Positions 8,701-17,170 of a stretch of DNA of 43,850 nt are shown one piece after another. The notes below the pieces were generated by a model. The model did not search any database. It was not told the origin of the DNA and saw nothing but the letters and a program-made list of their open reading frames with translations. Position 1 is the stretch's first letter. Each line of letters opens with the position of its first letter. The translations under genes were made by a program, and so were the position numbers. The DNA comes from Bacteroidota bacterium (GTDB lineage: Bacteria > Bacteroidota > Bacteroidia > Chitinophagales > Chitinophagaceae): contig VBAR01000008.1 in assembly GCA_005882315.1 (NCBI GenBank), positions 1 to 43,850 of the forward strand, read 5' to 3'.

Positions 8701-9534
8701 AAATTGCCTGAGATGATAAATACCCGGCGCCATGTACATTACCAGCCTGATGATAATAAACGCCGTTGCTAAAACAGCAATGCCTGCCCATATCCCTTTG
8801 TTGTTTGATATCCGCTCAGCTAAAAAATGAAAAAATAATAACAGGAAAAACAAACCCAATATCCTTAAAGCAACAGTAAACCAACTGGTATACGGGATAG
8901 CATTGAATGCTTTCTGCGCAATGTAAAAAAGAGGATTCCCTGAAGCAGACTTAACCGGATGTTCGGTTTGTGTTTCGGCAATAACAACTCTTTTTGAGGC
9001 TCCTGAGCTATAATAAAATTTGGCGGGTAAATAATCGTTTTCAATAAAGTATTTTGAAGCAATTGCGATCAATGAATACGCAAAAACCTTTCCTCTAAAT
9101 CCCGGTAAGTGAACCTGCTTTTTTATCTGAATGTAATAGCCATTGAGTAAAAAATAAAAACTCTCATCTTCCGTCTTTGAAAGATCTATGAGTTTTGGAA
9201 ATGCCAGCTGGTTATTCCAGAATTTTGATTCGTAGTTCCCATATTCGTCTTCATAAAAAAGGTAGATACCCAATTTATCATCGGACAGCTTTTCAATTTC
9301 TTTTTTGCTTACATCATACGTCAGCAATCCTCTTACAAGTTGTGTATCTTTTACAAAATCATCAAACTTGTTTCGGTACTTGTCCACATAATCCTGTAAC
9401 AAACTTGTCTCCCGGCTGAGTGAAGTTTTTTCAGTATATATCTTATTGAAAATAAAAGAAAGGGAAAAGAATAGAAAAGCTGTTAACAGCAACCCGTTAA
9501 CTGAATAGAGTTTATTTAAAAAGGTATTCTTCAC
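5773..9534 (-). CDS. Very large membrane sensor histidine kinase (NtrY-like C-terminus)
   Basis: A 1253-aa protein. The C-terminal kinase core is complete: phospho-acceptor His1045 in the H-box (AHEIKNPLTP), N-box NLLANAVEA (about 1156-1164), DNGDG (about 1190-1194) and GTGLGL (about 1214-1219). HAMP-like sequence precedes the H-box. The N-terminal part is unusual: one helix and an extracytoplasmic domain, then about eight helices in a row. A second extracytoplasmic domain (from about SENSKVEWERR), a helix pair, a third sensor segment and a last helix follow. The gene begins with GTG overlapping the MazG stop by four bases (GTGA), so it is probably third in the operon DUF3667 - mazG - kinase. 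No response regulator is nearby; its partner and signal are unknown. Confidence 0.9.
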   Translation of the reverse strand: MKNTFLNKLYSVNGLLLTAFLFFSLSFIFNKIYTEKTSLSRETSLLQDYVDKYRNKFDDFVKDTQLVRGLLTYDVSKKEIEKLSDDKLGIYLFYEDEYGNYESKFWNNQLAFPKLIDLSKTEDESFYFLLNGYYIQIKKQVHLPGFRGKVFAYSLIAIASKYFIENDYLPAKFYYSSGASKRVVIAETQTEHPVKSASGNPLFYIAQKAFNAIPYTSWFTVALRILGLFFLLLFFHFLAERISNNKGIWAGIAVLATAFIIIRLVMYMAPGIYHLRQFELFDPAIYSSTELQKSLGDLLLNALLFCWVIVFVWSKTRTVENLVYFKSELARNITGIAALLLLIFSTFFISSIIRSMVADSRISFDVTNFFSLDIYSAIGFVVLASLSLGYYYLTQILFRILFHLFRNQQTLIIYFAIAIAGLVYLSVNFGSPSVLFYLPVLGWLLAYTWIVQKQGLLLSRFRINIAGIMFWIFVFSLSVSLIMLSENSKVEWERRKSYAEKIALQADPSSERLMRISLQYLDDDFLTNNFQRFADEEKGKKIRDSILNENYKGYLNRFDTRLYVFDAKEKPVYNADATDYESLDFIYTQQAVATTTLHLKYFETSFDKFKYITKKTIQDSDGQLAGYLFIISDPKKFSSDALFPELFKENKKYDPLSSPIYASAIYSNGRLISPSSKYQFPISITEEQTPKTEFSKKTNGDYEELWHRSVNNKVVIMARKKESWIEAISLFSYMFCAFLFLVLLVQAISFIVKTGLRWGKIKQQFQFNIRSQIHSTVIFVSLLSFVIIGFATISFFKERYLRNNSDKLSRTMRIMVNEMQKKQADQSVFDDVIKVHDSVSLNKLQDLVNEVADIHDIEVNVYNLDGNLQVSSEASVYSKGVLSKKMNPLAYYQLGKMRLVHYVQEEKIGNLTYLSIYAPVRDEDGKVYAYLNIPYFALEPELEQDISNFLVTIINLNAFIFLIAGVIALFITNRITGSFALISDKIKEVSLGGKNEEIPWNRNDEIGELVKEYNKMVGKLDESATALAKSEREGAWREMARQVAHEIKNPLTPMKLSIQYLQKAIDSNQPNVKELSTNVAKTLVEQIDHLSKIAFDFSQFANIGNTNEENFDLHEVLNSLKDLYQSNPQVTFNWNSLEEKVIVYADRTQMNRLFTNLLANAVEACEGRSECKINVDEMRHYGMVRISISDNGDGIPQEMQSKIFVPNFTTKTSGTGLGLAMCKGIAEQAKGKIWFDTEVGKGTTFHVELPIVD

Positions 9535-10304
9535 GATGGCTTTTGTAGCTTCATGGCATTCCAGATGGCATCCATTTCCTCCAGCGTCATATCATGTAAA
9601 TTTTTATTCTGCTTCATGGCTTCTTCTTCCATCTGTGTAAACCTGCTGATAAATTTTTTATTGGTCCGTTCCAGTGCATTTTCGGCGTCTAATTGCAAAA
9701 ACCGTGCATAATTTATGAGGGAAAATATTACATCCCCAAACTCATCTTCAATTTGTTCCTGTTCACCCGTGTTCATTGCATTCTTTAATTCACCGATCTC
9801 CTCCTCTACCTTATCCCAAACCTGGTCTTTATTCTCCCATTCAAAACCCACTTGTTTTGCTTTTTCCTGCAGCCGCATGGCTTTTACCATTGCGGGCAAC
9901 GATTTGGGTACACCGCCTAACACCGATTTTTTACCTTCCTTTAGCTTTAGCTTTTCCCAGTTTCTTTTAACGTCAGCCTCGTTCTCTACTTTAACATCGC
10001 CATAAATATGCGGATGCCGGGAAATGAGTTTGTCACAGATGCCATTGATCACTTCATCCAGTTCAAACTGTTTTTCCTCCTTCCCGATCTTTGCATAGAA
10101 TACAATATGTAATAGCATGTCGCCTAATTCCTCCTTAATACCTTTCCAGTCATTTTCGGTGATAGCGTCAGCCAGTTCATAAGTTTCCTCGATCGTTAAA
10201 TGCCGGAGGGATTGTATCGTTTGTTTTTTATCCCAGGGGCATTGTTCCCTGAGTTCATCCATGATTTTTACTAACCGGAGAAATGCATCGCTTATTTGTG
10301 GCAT
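9531..10304 (-). CDS. mazG: Nucleoside triphosphate pyrophosphohydrolase MazG
   Basis: A 257-aa full-length MazG with two tandem MazG folds, as in the E. coli enzyme. The N-terminal half has CPWDKKQT (22-29) and the metal-binding acidic set EETYE (39-43) and EELGD (58-62). The C-terminal half repeats it with EEEIGELKNA (167-176) and EDEFGD (186-191). The family hydrolyses NTPs and dNTPs to monophosphates plus pyrophosphate, clearing damaged nucleotides and lowering ppGpp in some species. The gene lies nine bases after the DUF3667 gene and overlaps the histidine kinase start, so the three are likely one transcript. The grouping with a kinase has no obvious functional reason. Confidence 0.95.
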   Translation of the reverse strand: MPQISDAFLRLVKIMDELREQCPWDKKQTIQSLRHLTIEETYELADAITENDWKGIKEELGDMLLHIVFYAKIGKEEKQFELDEVINGICDKLISRHPHIYGDVKVENEADVKRNWEKLKLKEGKKSVLGGVPKSLPAMVKAMRLQEKAKQVGFEWENKDQVWDKVEEEIGELKNAMNTGEQEQIEDEFGDVIFSLINYARFLQLDAENALERTNKKFISRFTQMEEEAMKQNKNLHDMTLEEMDAIWNAMKLQKPS

Positions 10305-10313
10305 ATAAATTTT

Positions 10314-11414
10314 TTATACCTGGTAAAATGACAACAGTAAAAAGCCCAGGAAAAGAATTAGTACGGCTACCAGGCAAAGTATATTAAAGATGATAAATTT
10401 CAGAATTGTTTTTCCCCAGCCTTGTTCATAAAAAAATTTCATGGCCCGTATCGTATACACCATCCCTGTCAGCATCAAAATCCCCTGGATAATTCCCAAC
10501 CATCTCCATTCTGTAAAATCCTTGATCTTATCAATGAAAAAATAAAGAAGCAGAAAAATAAAAGTAAACACATAAAGATGGATGAGAAATACACCATGGT
10601 CTGCATAAAAAAATCGTTTTCTCCGGGTATAAAGTAATTTAAGAAATAAAGCATACAAAGGCAGTGAAACAAACAGCAGGTAAGGGAAACTATGCATGAA
10701 CTTATCCCACAAAGTCAAACCGATCTTTGACTGGTCGCCTTTATACTTGACATTTATTGCAACAGACCTTCTTGTAAGCATACGTTCAAACCAGTTATCT
10801 TTCTTTTCTTCCGGCAAGGTCTTTTGTATTGAATCATACTGCTGCACTGAAGTATAGTCGTTGACATCGTTGCCAAAACTAAAATTGACTCCCTCTCCAT
10901 CGTATCCTTTCGTTTTTACTCTTATTGTGTCTTTTATTTTTGTTTTCTGTGTATTATTTAGTCCTACTAAAGCAAATGCTTCATTTACTTTAACAGAATC
11001 CTCTTTTGTTTTAGCGTTGGCCAATGCTTCCTCTTTTGATTTCAACATCGCATCAGTGAAGCCCGGTGTATCAGAAAGTGTATCATCAATATCCTTTGCA
11101 CTAAAAAGAGAATAGAAGACAAGGAAGAAAACGGCAGAAGTGAAAACGTACATTCTAACCGGGTGCAAGTAGGTTTTTCTCCTACCCTTCATATATTCCT
11201 TTGTAAGAAAGCCGGGTTTGAAAAGCAGATCTTTTAACGTCACAAAAAAACTTCCGTCAAAATGGGTAATGTCGTAAAAAAAATGGGTGACCATATGCCA
11301 GAAGGTTTCCTTCGGCTCAATATTCTCCTGGCCGCAATGCTGGCAATAATGCCCCTGCACAATGGTGCCGCAGTTCAAACAATCCTTTTCCTTTCGCTGG
11401 GGTGAGTGACTCAC
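10314..11414 (-). CDS. DUF3667 protein: N-terminal zinc ribbon and C-terminal membrane helices
   Basis: A 366-aa protein of the DUF3667 type common in Bacteroidota. A zinc ribbon is formed by Cys12, Cys15, Cys24 and Cys27. Next comes the conserved block THFDGSFFVTLKDLLFKPGF, then KGRRKTYLHPVRMYVF leading into the first helix. A polar loop of about 120 residues with many Asp, Lys and Thr follows, then four more hydrophobic segments (from about residue 235 to the end). Function is not known. It is the first gene of the minus-strand operon with mazG and the large kinase. The ATG at 11414 sits close before the ribbon and is well supported. Confidence 0.85.
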   Translation of the reverse strand: MSHSPQRKEKDCLNCGTIVQGHYCQHCGQENIEPKETFWHMVTHFFYDITHFDGSFFVTLKDLLFKPGFLTKEYMKGRRKTYLHPVRMYVFTSAVFFLVFYSLFSAKDIDDTLSDTPGFTDAMLKSKEEALANAKTKEDSVKVNEAFALVGLNNTQKTKIKDTIRVKTKGYDGEGVNFSFGNDVNDYTSVQQYDSIQKTLPEEKKDNWFERMLTRRSVAINVKYKGDQSKIGLTLWDKFMHSFPYLLFVSLPLYALFLKLLYTRRKRFFYADHGVFLIHLYVFTFIFLLLYFFIDKIKDFTEWRWLGIIQGILMLTGMVYTIRAMKFFYEQGWGKTILKFIIFNILCLVAVLILFLGFLLLSFYQV

Positions 11415-11532
11415 AATAAAATTTTCTTAAAAATACTTACAAAAATCACAATTCAATGGCTTTGTCCACTGATGGGAATAATATCATTGCTTCTGAACCG
11501 TTATGAGTACCCGGGCTTCCGATCAAATACCA

Positions 11533-11540
11533 TATTTTTG
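11533..11540 (+). promoter_or_regulatory. Possible -7 box (TATTTTTG) for the YD-like gene
   Basis: TATTTTTG fits the Bacteroidota -7 consensus TAnnTTTG and lies 22 bases before the preferred ATG at 11563. I see no clear TTG at the -33 position, so support is partial. Confidence 0.35.
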
Positions 11541-11562
11541 TGCTTATAATTTAATTTGTCCA

Positions 11563-12405
11563 ATGAAAAATCTCCTTCTCCTTCCAATACTTTTATTATT
11601 TCAATCCGCTTTTTCACAGTTTTATTATAACGATATTATCAGTACAGCCGACGTCACAAAACGATTTAATGATTATGTAGTGAATAAGGTTTCAACCGTA
11701 ACCGCCACTGCAACCGATGCGTACGGGACGAAGAATAATTTGTTTTACGAGTTACATGAAGTAAAGGAAGATGGTAAGGTTGTAAAAATTTCCAGGCTTG
11801 ATGAAGCCGGAAAAAAGACCACCGTTTATCGTTTTGGTAATAATGGCCAGTTACTGATGCAGATAGATTCTGCCAGTGGTGTAAAAGATCTAACTATTTA
11901 CAAGTATGATGCAAATAACAGGATCGTATCCGTAATGAATACAGCCTCTGATGCTGAAAATGAATTCAGCCAGGTAGAAGAACATGTCTGGTTGTATGAC
12001 GAAACCGGTTCTCCCAAAAAAATGTGGAAGATCATCAATAATAAAGACAGCATTGGTTATGAGTTTGCCCTTGATGAAAAGAAGAAAGTAGCCGATGAAC
12101 ACCTTGTAAGAAACAGAGTATCCTATGACCCTTTATATTACTATTATTATGATGAACTCGGCAGACTTTCAGATATTGCCCGATACAATAAGATAGCAGA
12201 CCGGATCCTTCCTGATTTTATTTTTACTTATGATGAAAAGAACAGGCTTATACAAAAGCTCGCAACAGTTCCGGGTGCAGTAACCGGGTATGTTACTATC
12301 CGTTATGGCTTTAATGAACAAGGTCTGAAAACTAAAGAAGTCTTGTTTAACCGGCTGAAAGAAAAAACCGGGGCTATTGATTTCACTTACACATTCAGTA
12401 ATTAA
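11563..12405 (+). CDS. Secreted YD/RHS-like repeat protein, unknown function
   Basis: A 280-aa protein from the ATG at 11563, which begins an evident signal peptide (MKNLLLLPILLLFQSAFSQ, cut after about residue 19). The upstream ATG at 11503 would add 20 residues that spoil the signal. The mature part contains short beta-rich repeats of the YD/RHS kind: YDANNRIVSVMN, YDETGSPKKMW, YDELGRLSDIARYN, YDEKNRLIQKL. Such repeats usually build a beta-sheet shell; this one is short and stands alone without toxin parts. Its stop lies in a TTAA shared with the convergent symporter gene. Confidence 0.75.
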   Translation: MKNLLLLPILLLFQSAFSQFYYNDIISTADVTKRFNDYVVNKVSTVTATATDAYGTKNNLFYELHEVKEDGKVVKISRLDEAGKKTTVYRFGNNGQLLMQIDSASGVKDLTIYKYDANNRIVSVMNTASDAENEFSQVEEHVWLYDETGSPKKMWKIINNKDSIGYEFALDEKKKVADEHLVRNRVSYDPLYYYYYDELGRLSDIARYNKIADRILPDFIFTYDEKNRLIQKLATVPGAVTGYVTIRYGFNEQGLKTKEVLFNRLKEKTGAIDFTYTFSN

Positions 12406-14129
12406 GCAACTGTTTTTTTATCTGTCAACATTTTATTCAGTATCAAACTGAAAATAATTACTCCGAAAGCACCGATCGGGTTTAGCCAGAGAAAACCGAG
12501 GCTGATCAGTTTTAATTTAGCCGGAATATAAATCGCAAAGATCATAAACTGTGTGATCAATGCTCCGTAAAAAACAGCCGTACCATTTTTTATTCCCTTT
12601 AAAAAGAAAGCAACTAAAAATACGCCGAGCACCGGCCCATAAAATATTGAGCCGAGTTCATTTACTGTTTCAATCAAACTATTACCTACATTATAAGAAT
12701 ACATGGCAACCACAATACAGAATATACCCCATGCCAGTGTGTACCATTTAGACATCCGGTAATCCTGTTCATTTGTTGAACCATTCTTTGCAAACCGCTT
12801 ATGAAAATCCACCATAGTACATGAAGCCAGCGAGTTGATAGCTGCTGCAATACTTCCCCACGATGCAAGAAAGATTATTGCAATTAATAAGCCCACCATT
12901 CCCACCGGAAGATTATCAACTACAAAACGCAGAAAAATATAATTGGTATCATTATCATCGCCTCCAACTTCCTTGCTGCTCATCCATGATTTTACTTTTT
13001 TACGAATGCTGTCTGATTGCTGCTGCATCCGGTTCAGGTCAACAACCAGTTTATCGGATTCAGGCCTGGAATCAGTGTTTGCAAATAAAACAACAGTCGA
13101 TTTTTTTTGTAGAGCCAGATCATCATAAGCCTGCTGTGCTTTAATTAAGGAGTCTTTGTAAGATGAGTTTTCCAGTTTTTTTAATTGAGGTTCATTGAAA
13201 AATAACGGCGCACTATTAAACTGGTAAAATGTAAATACTAATGCACCTATCAGCAGGATAGCAAACTGCATCGGCACTTTTACAAGACCATTCATCAATA
13301 ATCCCATACGGCTTTGTGTAAGAGATTTAGCTGTTAAATATCTGCCTACCTGGCTTTGGTCAGTGCCAAAATAAGCGAGGGCAAGAAAGAATCCTCCAAT
13401 GACGCCGCTCCATATATTGTATTTGTCCCCCCAATCAAATCCATTTCCTTTTTCAAAACCAGTTGTTATCACATTCAGCCTTCCCATTTTTCCACTCACT
13501 TCTAATGCATCCGTAAAACCTACTCCTTTTGGTAACATATGGACTACCATATAGGCCGCAAGGAACATTCCGGCAAAAATAATTATGAGCTGCAATTGTT
13601 GTGTGTAAGCAACTGCCTTTGCCCCACCGCTAAGTGTATAGATGATGAGCAAGCCTCCCATAAACAAGTTGGTCCAATAAATATTCCATCCGAATAAAGA
13701 CGAAAGAATGATTGAAGGAGCAAATACACTTATGCCCGTAGATACGCCTCGTTGCAATAAAAATAAAAGTGATGATAATGTTCGTGTTTTCCCATCAAAC
13801 CGGTTTTCCAAATACTCGTATGCAGTATAAACTTTTAAACGACTGAAGATGGGTACGAAAAATATACAAATGACCACCATCGCCAGCGGGAGGCCAAAAT
13901 AATATTGAACGAACCGCATTCCATCTGTATAAGCCTGCCCGGGTGCTGCCAAAAATGTAATGGCACTTGCCTGTGTGCCCATTATGCTTAATAATACCAA
14001 CCCCCAGGGAAGGCTGCGATTGGAAAGAAAATAACCATCGAGATTACGTGATGTACGGCTTTTATATAAACCATAGCCGATAATGACCAGCAGCGTTACA
14101 ACCAATACGATCCAATCGAGCTGCTTCAT
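12402..14129 (-). CDS. Sodium:solute symporter (SSS family)
   Basis: A 575-aa transporter from the ATG at 14129 (MKQLDWIVL). The longer frame from 14210 adds 27 unlikely residues that overlap another small gene. Family features include the TM1 start GLYKSRTSRNLDGYFLSNR, LSIMGTQASAITFLAAPG, then SGGAKAV and FFLALAYFGTDQSQVGRYL. An unusual polar insert of about 95 residues (304-398), rich in Gln, Asp and Lys and probably extracytoplasmic, interrupts the helices before VDNLPVGMVGLLIAI. The ATG overlaps the stop of a 40-aa membrane protein (ATGA), which itself touches another small membrane gene. A PIG-L deacetylase lies just upstream, so the substrate may be a product of that exported enzyme; this is inference. 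Confidence 0.9.
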   Translation of the reverse strand: MKQLDWIVLVVTLLVIIGYGLYKSRTSRNLDGYFLSNRSLPWGLVLLSIMGTQASAITFLAAPGQAYTDGMRFVQYYFGLPLAMVVICIFFVPIFSRLKVYTAYEYLENRFDGKTRTLSSLLFLLQRGVSTGISVFAPSIILSSLFGWNIYWTNLFMGGLLIIYTLSGGAKAVAYTQQLQLIIIFAGMFLAAYMVVHMLPKGVGFTDALEVSGKMGRLNVITTGFEKGNGFDWGDKYNIWSGVIGGFFLALAYFGTDQSQVGRYLTAKSLTQSRMGLLMNGLVKVPMQFAILLIGALVFTFYQFNSAPLFFNEPQLKKLENSSYKDSLIKAQQAYDDLALQKKSTVVLFANTDSRPESDKLVVDLNRMQQQSDSIRKKVKSWMSSKEVGGDDNDTNYIFLRFVVDNLPVGMVGLLIAIIFLASWGSIAAAINSLASCTMVDFHKRFAKNGSTNEQDYRMSKWYTLAWGIFCIVVAMYSYNVGNSLIETVNELGSIFYGPVLGVFLVAFFLKGIKNGTAVFYGALITQFMIFAIYIPAKLKLISLGFLWLNPIGAFGVIIFSLILNKMLTDKKTVA

Positions 14130-14248
14130 GCAAAATATTTTGTGAAGAAATAAAATAGAATAACAAGCACGATAAGAACGCCGATAACAAAAACATACCA
14201 TTGGCCCCAACTCTTAAATAAAGGGATCTTATCGTTTTCGTCTTGCAT
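14126..14248 (-). CDS. Hidden 40-aa single-helix membrane protein
   Basis: Read from the reverse strand, this frame encodes 40 aa: an acidic and basic N-terminus (MQDENDKIPLFKSWGQW), then one strong helix (YVFVIGVLIVLVILFYFF) and a short tail. Its ATG shares one base with the stop of the upstream small gene (TAATG) and its stop overlaps the symporter ATG (ATGA). This tight coupling on both sides argues that it is translated. I infer a small partner or stabiliser of the symporter, similar in layout to tiny subunits beside other transporters. Confidence 0.65.
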   Translation of the reverse strand: MQDENDKIPLFKSWGQWYVFVIGVLIVLVILFYFFTKYFA

Positions 14249-14421
14249 TAATTTCTTTTTTGAGCTCGTAACCAGCCCAGAAAAACAATCGCTCCGCCTA
14301 ATATCACGCCGAGTAAAATACCCAATCTTACTCTTTTTATAAGTGTGCCGAGTATCAGACCTAAAACTACAGCAAAGAGTAAGGTCATCTCCGCCCTTTT
14401 TGCCTGTGATTTTTTATCCAT
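14248..14421 (-). CDS. Small two-helix membrane protein
   Basis: A 57-aa protein from the ATG at 14421 (MDKKSQAKRAEM); a TTG start at 14451 would add ten residues and is less likely. Two hydrophobic helices, LLFAVVLGLILGTLI and LGILLGVILGGAIVFLGWL, are joined by a basic turn (KRVR), giving a helical hairpin with Gly-rich faces. It ends in KRN. It is coupled to the 40-aa gene through TAATG, so it heads the three-gene symporter operon, unless the operon continues from the PIG-L gene upstream. I do not recognise the family. Confidence 0.6.
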   Translation of the reverse strand: MDKKSQAKRAEMTLLFAVVLGLILGTLIKRVRLGILLGVILGGAIVFLGWLRAQKRN

Positions 14422-14452
14422 AATATCTTTAAATAAATAGCCTCTTTGCAAG

Positions 14453-14470
14453 TCTCCCCTTCAGGGGAGA
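14453..14470. repeat. Short palindromic element TCTCCCCT-TC-AGGGGAGA
   Basis: A perfect 8-base inverted repeat with a two-base centre, followed by TTTAGAGGGGC. It lies between the stop of the PIG-L gene (14481) and the small membrane gene. There is no T-run on the minus-strand side, so a classical terminator is not supported. It may be a REP-like intergenic repeat or an mRNA hairpin. Confidence 0.5.
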
Positions 14471-14480
14471 TTTAGAGGGG

Positions 14481-17078
14481 CTAAAACGCTTTTTTTCTAT
14501 TGAGTGCAATCAGGTTTGCGAGCAGCCTGTATGCACCCGGTACACCGGCAGGCAGTTCCCTGAAAAATACAATTCCTGTATAAGTAAAAAATCCTTTGCC
14601 ATATTTTGTTACCAATAAACTTCCATCATCAGGATTTTCACCGGGATCATTCATTGTAATGAGCTTTTCATATTTACCGCTTGTATCAGTAGCATGATAG
14701 ATACTACGTTCCTGTTTCCATCCTTTGAAGTCCTCTTCATTTATAAGATTAGGGAATGTAAATGCCGGATGATTTTTATTTATCAATGTTACAGGTGCAT
14801 TCTCATCGGTTACCCTGTTACGGTTGATAGTAAAAGGATAGGGTCCGATCTTAGCACTTACACTGCTAATGAAATTGCTTGTATTGTATTGTACGATCAT
14901 ATTACCCCCTTGCTCTACATACCTCATCAACTTATCATAATACTTAGCTATCCAGTCATTGGTATTATAGGCTCTTATCCCCGTTATGATCGCATCGAAC
15001 TTATCCAGGCTATTCTTTGAAATTTCTTTCTCTGTTAGCATATTCACTTCATAACCCATCTGTTCAAGTGCTTCAGGAATTTTATCCCCCGCACCGGGGA
15101 TATAACCAATTTTTTTGCCGTAAGTTTTTAAAGAAAGATTTACCACATTGATCGCATCTGGATAGAAATATTTTATAGAAGGTATATGATCGTAGTTGAT
15201 CGAACGGATACCAAGATAATAATCACTGGAATCCCCTTCATGTACAAAACCATAATAAGTAGACTTTTTATCCGGAGGCCAACGGTCAGTAATATCCCCC
15301 GTTTTTAAATCAGGATTTTTCAGCTTTGCAACTTTTATCATTGAATCCAGTCTTTGACGGGATTCTTTTGAGTCCTTTGCTTCTTGCACCCGCTTAAAAT
15401 TATTTACTATAAATGAATATGATTTTGTCTGGTATTTGTTGTATGAAGCCAGGTCATTTTGAAAAAGTATTGTATCTGCCGCATTTAATTCCACCTTCAG
15501 TTTTTTATTAATTGCCCTGTTGGCATTGGCCTGGATAGTTATTTCCTTTTCTTCTTTTTGTTCGTCTTTAAATAAAACAAGACCGGGTGAAGTGAGTACA
15601 GTCATAGCTGGAATTACAAATACAGGTTGATATAATTCGCCGCGTACAGGATCTGTGAATTTATATTTTACTGATTTTTCATAAACAAACTCTTTTCCAT
15701 CGATCAATAAACCGAAACGAACTTTATACGCATCATCGGGATTGGCCTGACCGATCTTCATTTGGTTACTTACATTAAAATAACCTTCACTCATTGTTTC
15801 TTTCAACCAGTATGGACTTGTAAGTTCTTTGCTATTAGATACAGGAAAAGTTTTTGCAAAACTGAAATTCTTATTCTTATCAAGTGGCTTAGCCATTAAT
15901 GAATCAAATTTTTCAAACGAAATACTTTTCAACATTACATCAGCACCTAATCGATTATTAAGAAAGAAATTTACCCTGACCGAATCTCCTTGTACAGCAA
16001 ACTGGTTAGCAGTAGTTGCATCAACAAATAAACCACTGCTTTGTTCTATCAACACTTTTATCTCTTCCATTTTTTTATTGCGCCAATAGCTATCCGTCAT
16101 TGCATTCAAAGCTGAATATAAATTCACCAAGGCTTTCACCGATTTTTCAGGATGTAAAAAATCAAAAGAAGATGAAATATCGTTTACCATTTTTTCAATA
16201 GCCTCTCCACCATTTACTCTTTTCCAGCTTACATCCACATCATCAAATAAATCATTAACTGGAGGCAGGCCGCCTGTTGTCCTGAAAAATTCCAGTGCTT
16301 CTCCCCTGTTGGCTGCAGCGCCAAATCCCTGGCTTTTATGATTACTCCTGCTTTCGGCAGCTATTTCACCATAACTTTTACCGAGCAATGGATTATAACC
16401 ACCCACATCAAATTTGAATTGATCATTACTTGTAAGATTAGTTCCGCCAAAATTGAATGAGTTCCATAAAATTCTTTTGGCCTGCCATGGCTTTACACCA
16501 TTTTTTAATTGCTCAGGAAAACGATTGGGATCGGCTGCTGCTGCAAAAGCATCATTAGCTAAAATCGCTGATGCAGTATGATGTCCATGTCCACCTTCGC
16601 CTGTTGTAGGAAACCGGCATACGATCACATCGGGTTGAAATTTGCGTATCACCCAAACTACATCGCTTAATATTTTTTCTTTATCCCATTTAGCAAAAGT
16701 TTCAGCCGGGCCTTTTGAAAAACCGAAATCATATGCACGGGTAAAGAATTGTTCACCCCCATCCATTCTTCGTGCAGACAATAGTTCTTGTGTTCTTATC
16801 AAGCCTAATTCAATACCTTGTTCGTCGCCGATAAGATTTTGTCCGCCATCACCTCTTGTCATGGATAAATAACCGGTTCGGTATAATTTGTCTTTTGATA
16901 AATAAGCGATCAATCTTGTATTCTCATCATCGGGGTGAGCAGCAACATACAATACACTGCCCAGTACATTTAGTTTTTTTATACCCTGATAGATATCAGC
17001 CGAGGTCCATGATTGGGGGCCCTGGGCTATGAGATTATAAGAAATAAGAAGCAAAAGAGTTGTGTGCAGTCGTTTCAT
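14481..17078 (-). CDS. Exported PIG-L family deacetylase with GATase1-like C-terminus
   Basis: An 865-aa protein with a signal peptide (residues 1-19, LLLLISYNLIAQ). The PIG-L/LmbE deacetylase domain (about 30-240) has the zinc motif AHPDDE (47-52, ligands His48 and Asp51) and GGHGHH (162-167, third ligand His167). The family removes N-acetyl groups from GlcNAc-type substrates. A long beta-rich middle part follows. The C-terminal 220 residues (from about 645) look like a class I glutamine-amidotransferase-type fold: KKIGYIPGAGDK, FDAIITGIRAYNT, YVEQGGNMIVQYNT. The downstream M14 peptidase gene carries a similar tail. It is followed by the symporter operon on the same strand. The true substrate is unknown; the extra domains suggest a glycan or glycoconjugate in the periplasm. 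Confidence 0.88.
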   Translation of the reverse strand: MKRLHTTLLLLISYNLIAQGPQSWTSADIYQGIKKLNVLGSVLYVAAHPDDENTRLIAYLSKDKLYRTGYLSMTRGDGGQNLIGDEQGIELGLIRTQELLSARRMDGGEQFFTRAYDFGFSKGPAETFAKWDKEKILSDVVWVIRKFQPDVIVCRFPTTGEGGHGHHTASAILANDAFAAAADPNRFPEQLKNGVKPWQAKRILWNSFNFGGTNLTSNDQFKFDVGGYNPLLGKSYGEIAAESRSNHKSQGFGAAANRGEALEFFRTTGGLPPVNDLFDDVDVSWKRVNGGEAIEKMVNDISSSFDFLHPEKSVKALVNLYSALNAMTDSYWRNKKMEEIKVLIEQSSGLFVDATTANQFAVQGDSVRVNFFLNNRLGADVMLKSISFEKFDSLMAKPLDKNKNFSFAKTFPVSNSKELTSPYWLKETMSEGYFNVSNQMKIGQANPDDAYKVRFGLLIDGKEFVYEKSVKYKFTDPVRGELYQPVFVIPAMTVLTSPGLVLFKDEQKEEKEITIQANANRAINKKLKVELNAADTILFQNDLASYNKYQTKSYSFIVNNFKRVQEAKDSKESRQRLDSMIKVAKLKNPDLKTGDITDRWPPDKKSTYYGFVHEGDSSDYYLGIRSINYDHIPSIKYFYPDAINVVNLSLKTYGKKIGYIPGAGDKIPEALEQMGYEVNMLTEKEISKNSLDKFDAIITGIRAYNTNDWIAKYYDKLMRYVEQGGNMIVQYNTSNFISSVSAKIGPYPFTINRNRVTDENAPVTLINKNHPAFTFPNLINEEDFKGWKQERSIYHATDTSGKYEKLITMNDPGENPDDGSLLVTKYGKGFFTYTGIVFFRELPAGVPGAYRLLANLIALNRKKAF

Positions 17079-17170
17079 TACTAAAATTTAGCAGCTAAAA
17101 TAATAGAACTCTGTTTCAATTGTCAGCCGTTTAAACAATTTAAAACAGTTTAACTTTCCAGCCAATACTT

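Noticed and set aside
11503-11562. Longer N-terminus for the YD-like protein
   Set aside because: It would bury an evident signal peptide that starts at 11563 and would cover the possible -7 box.
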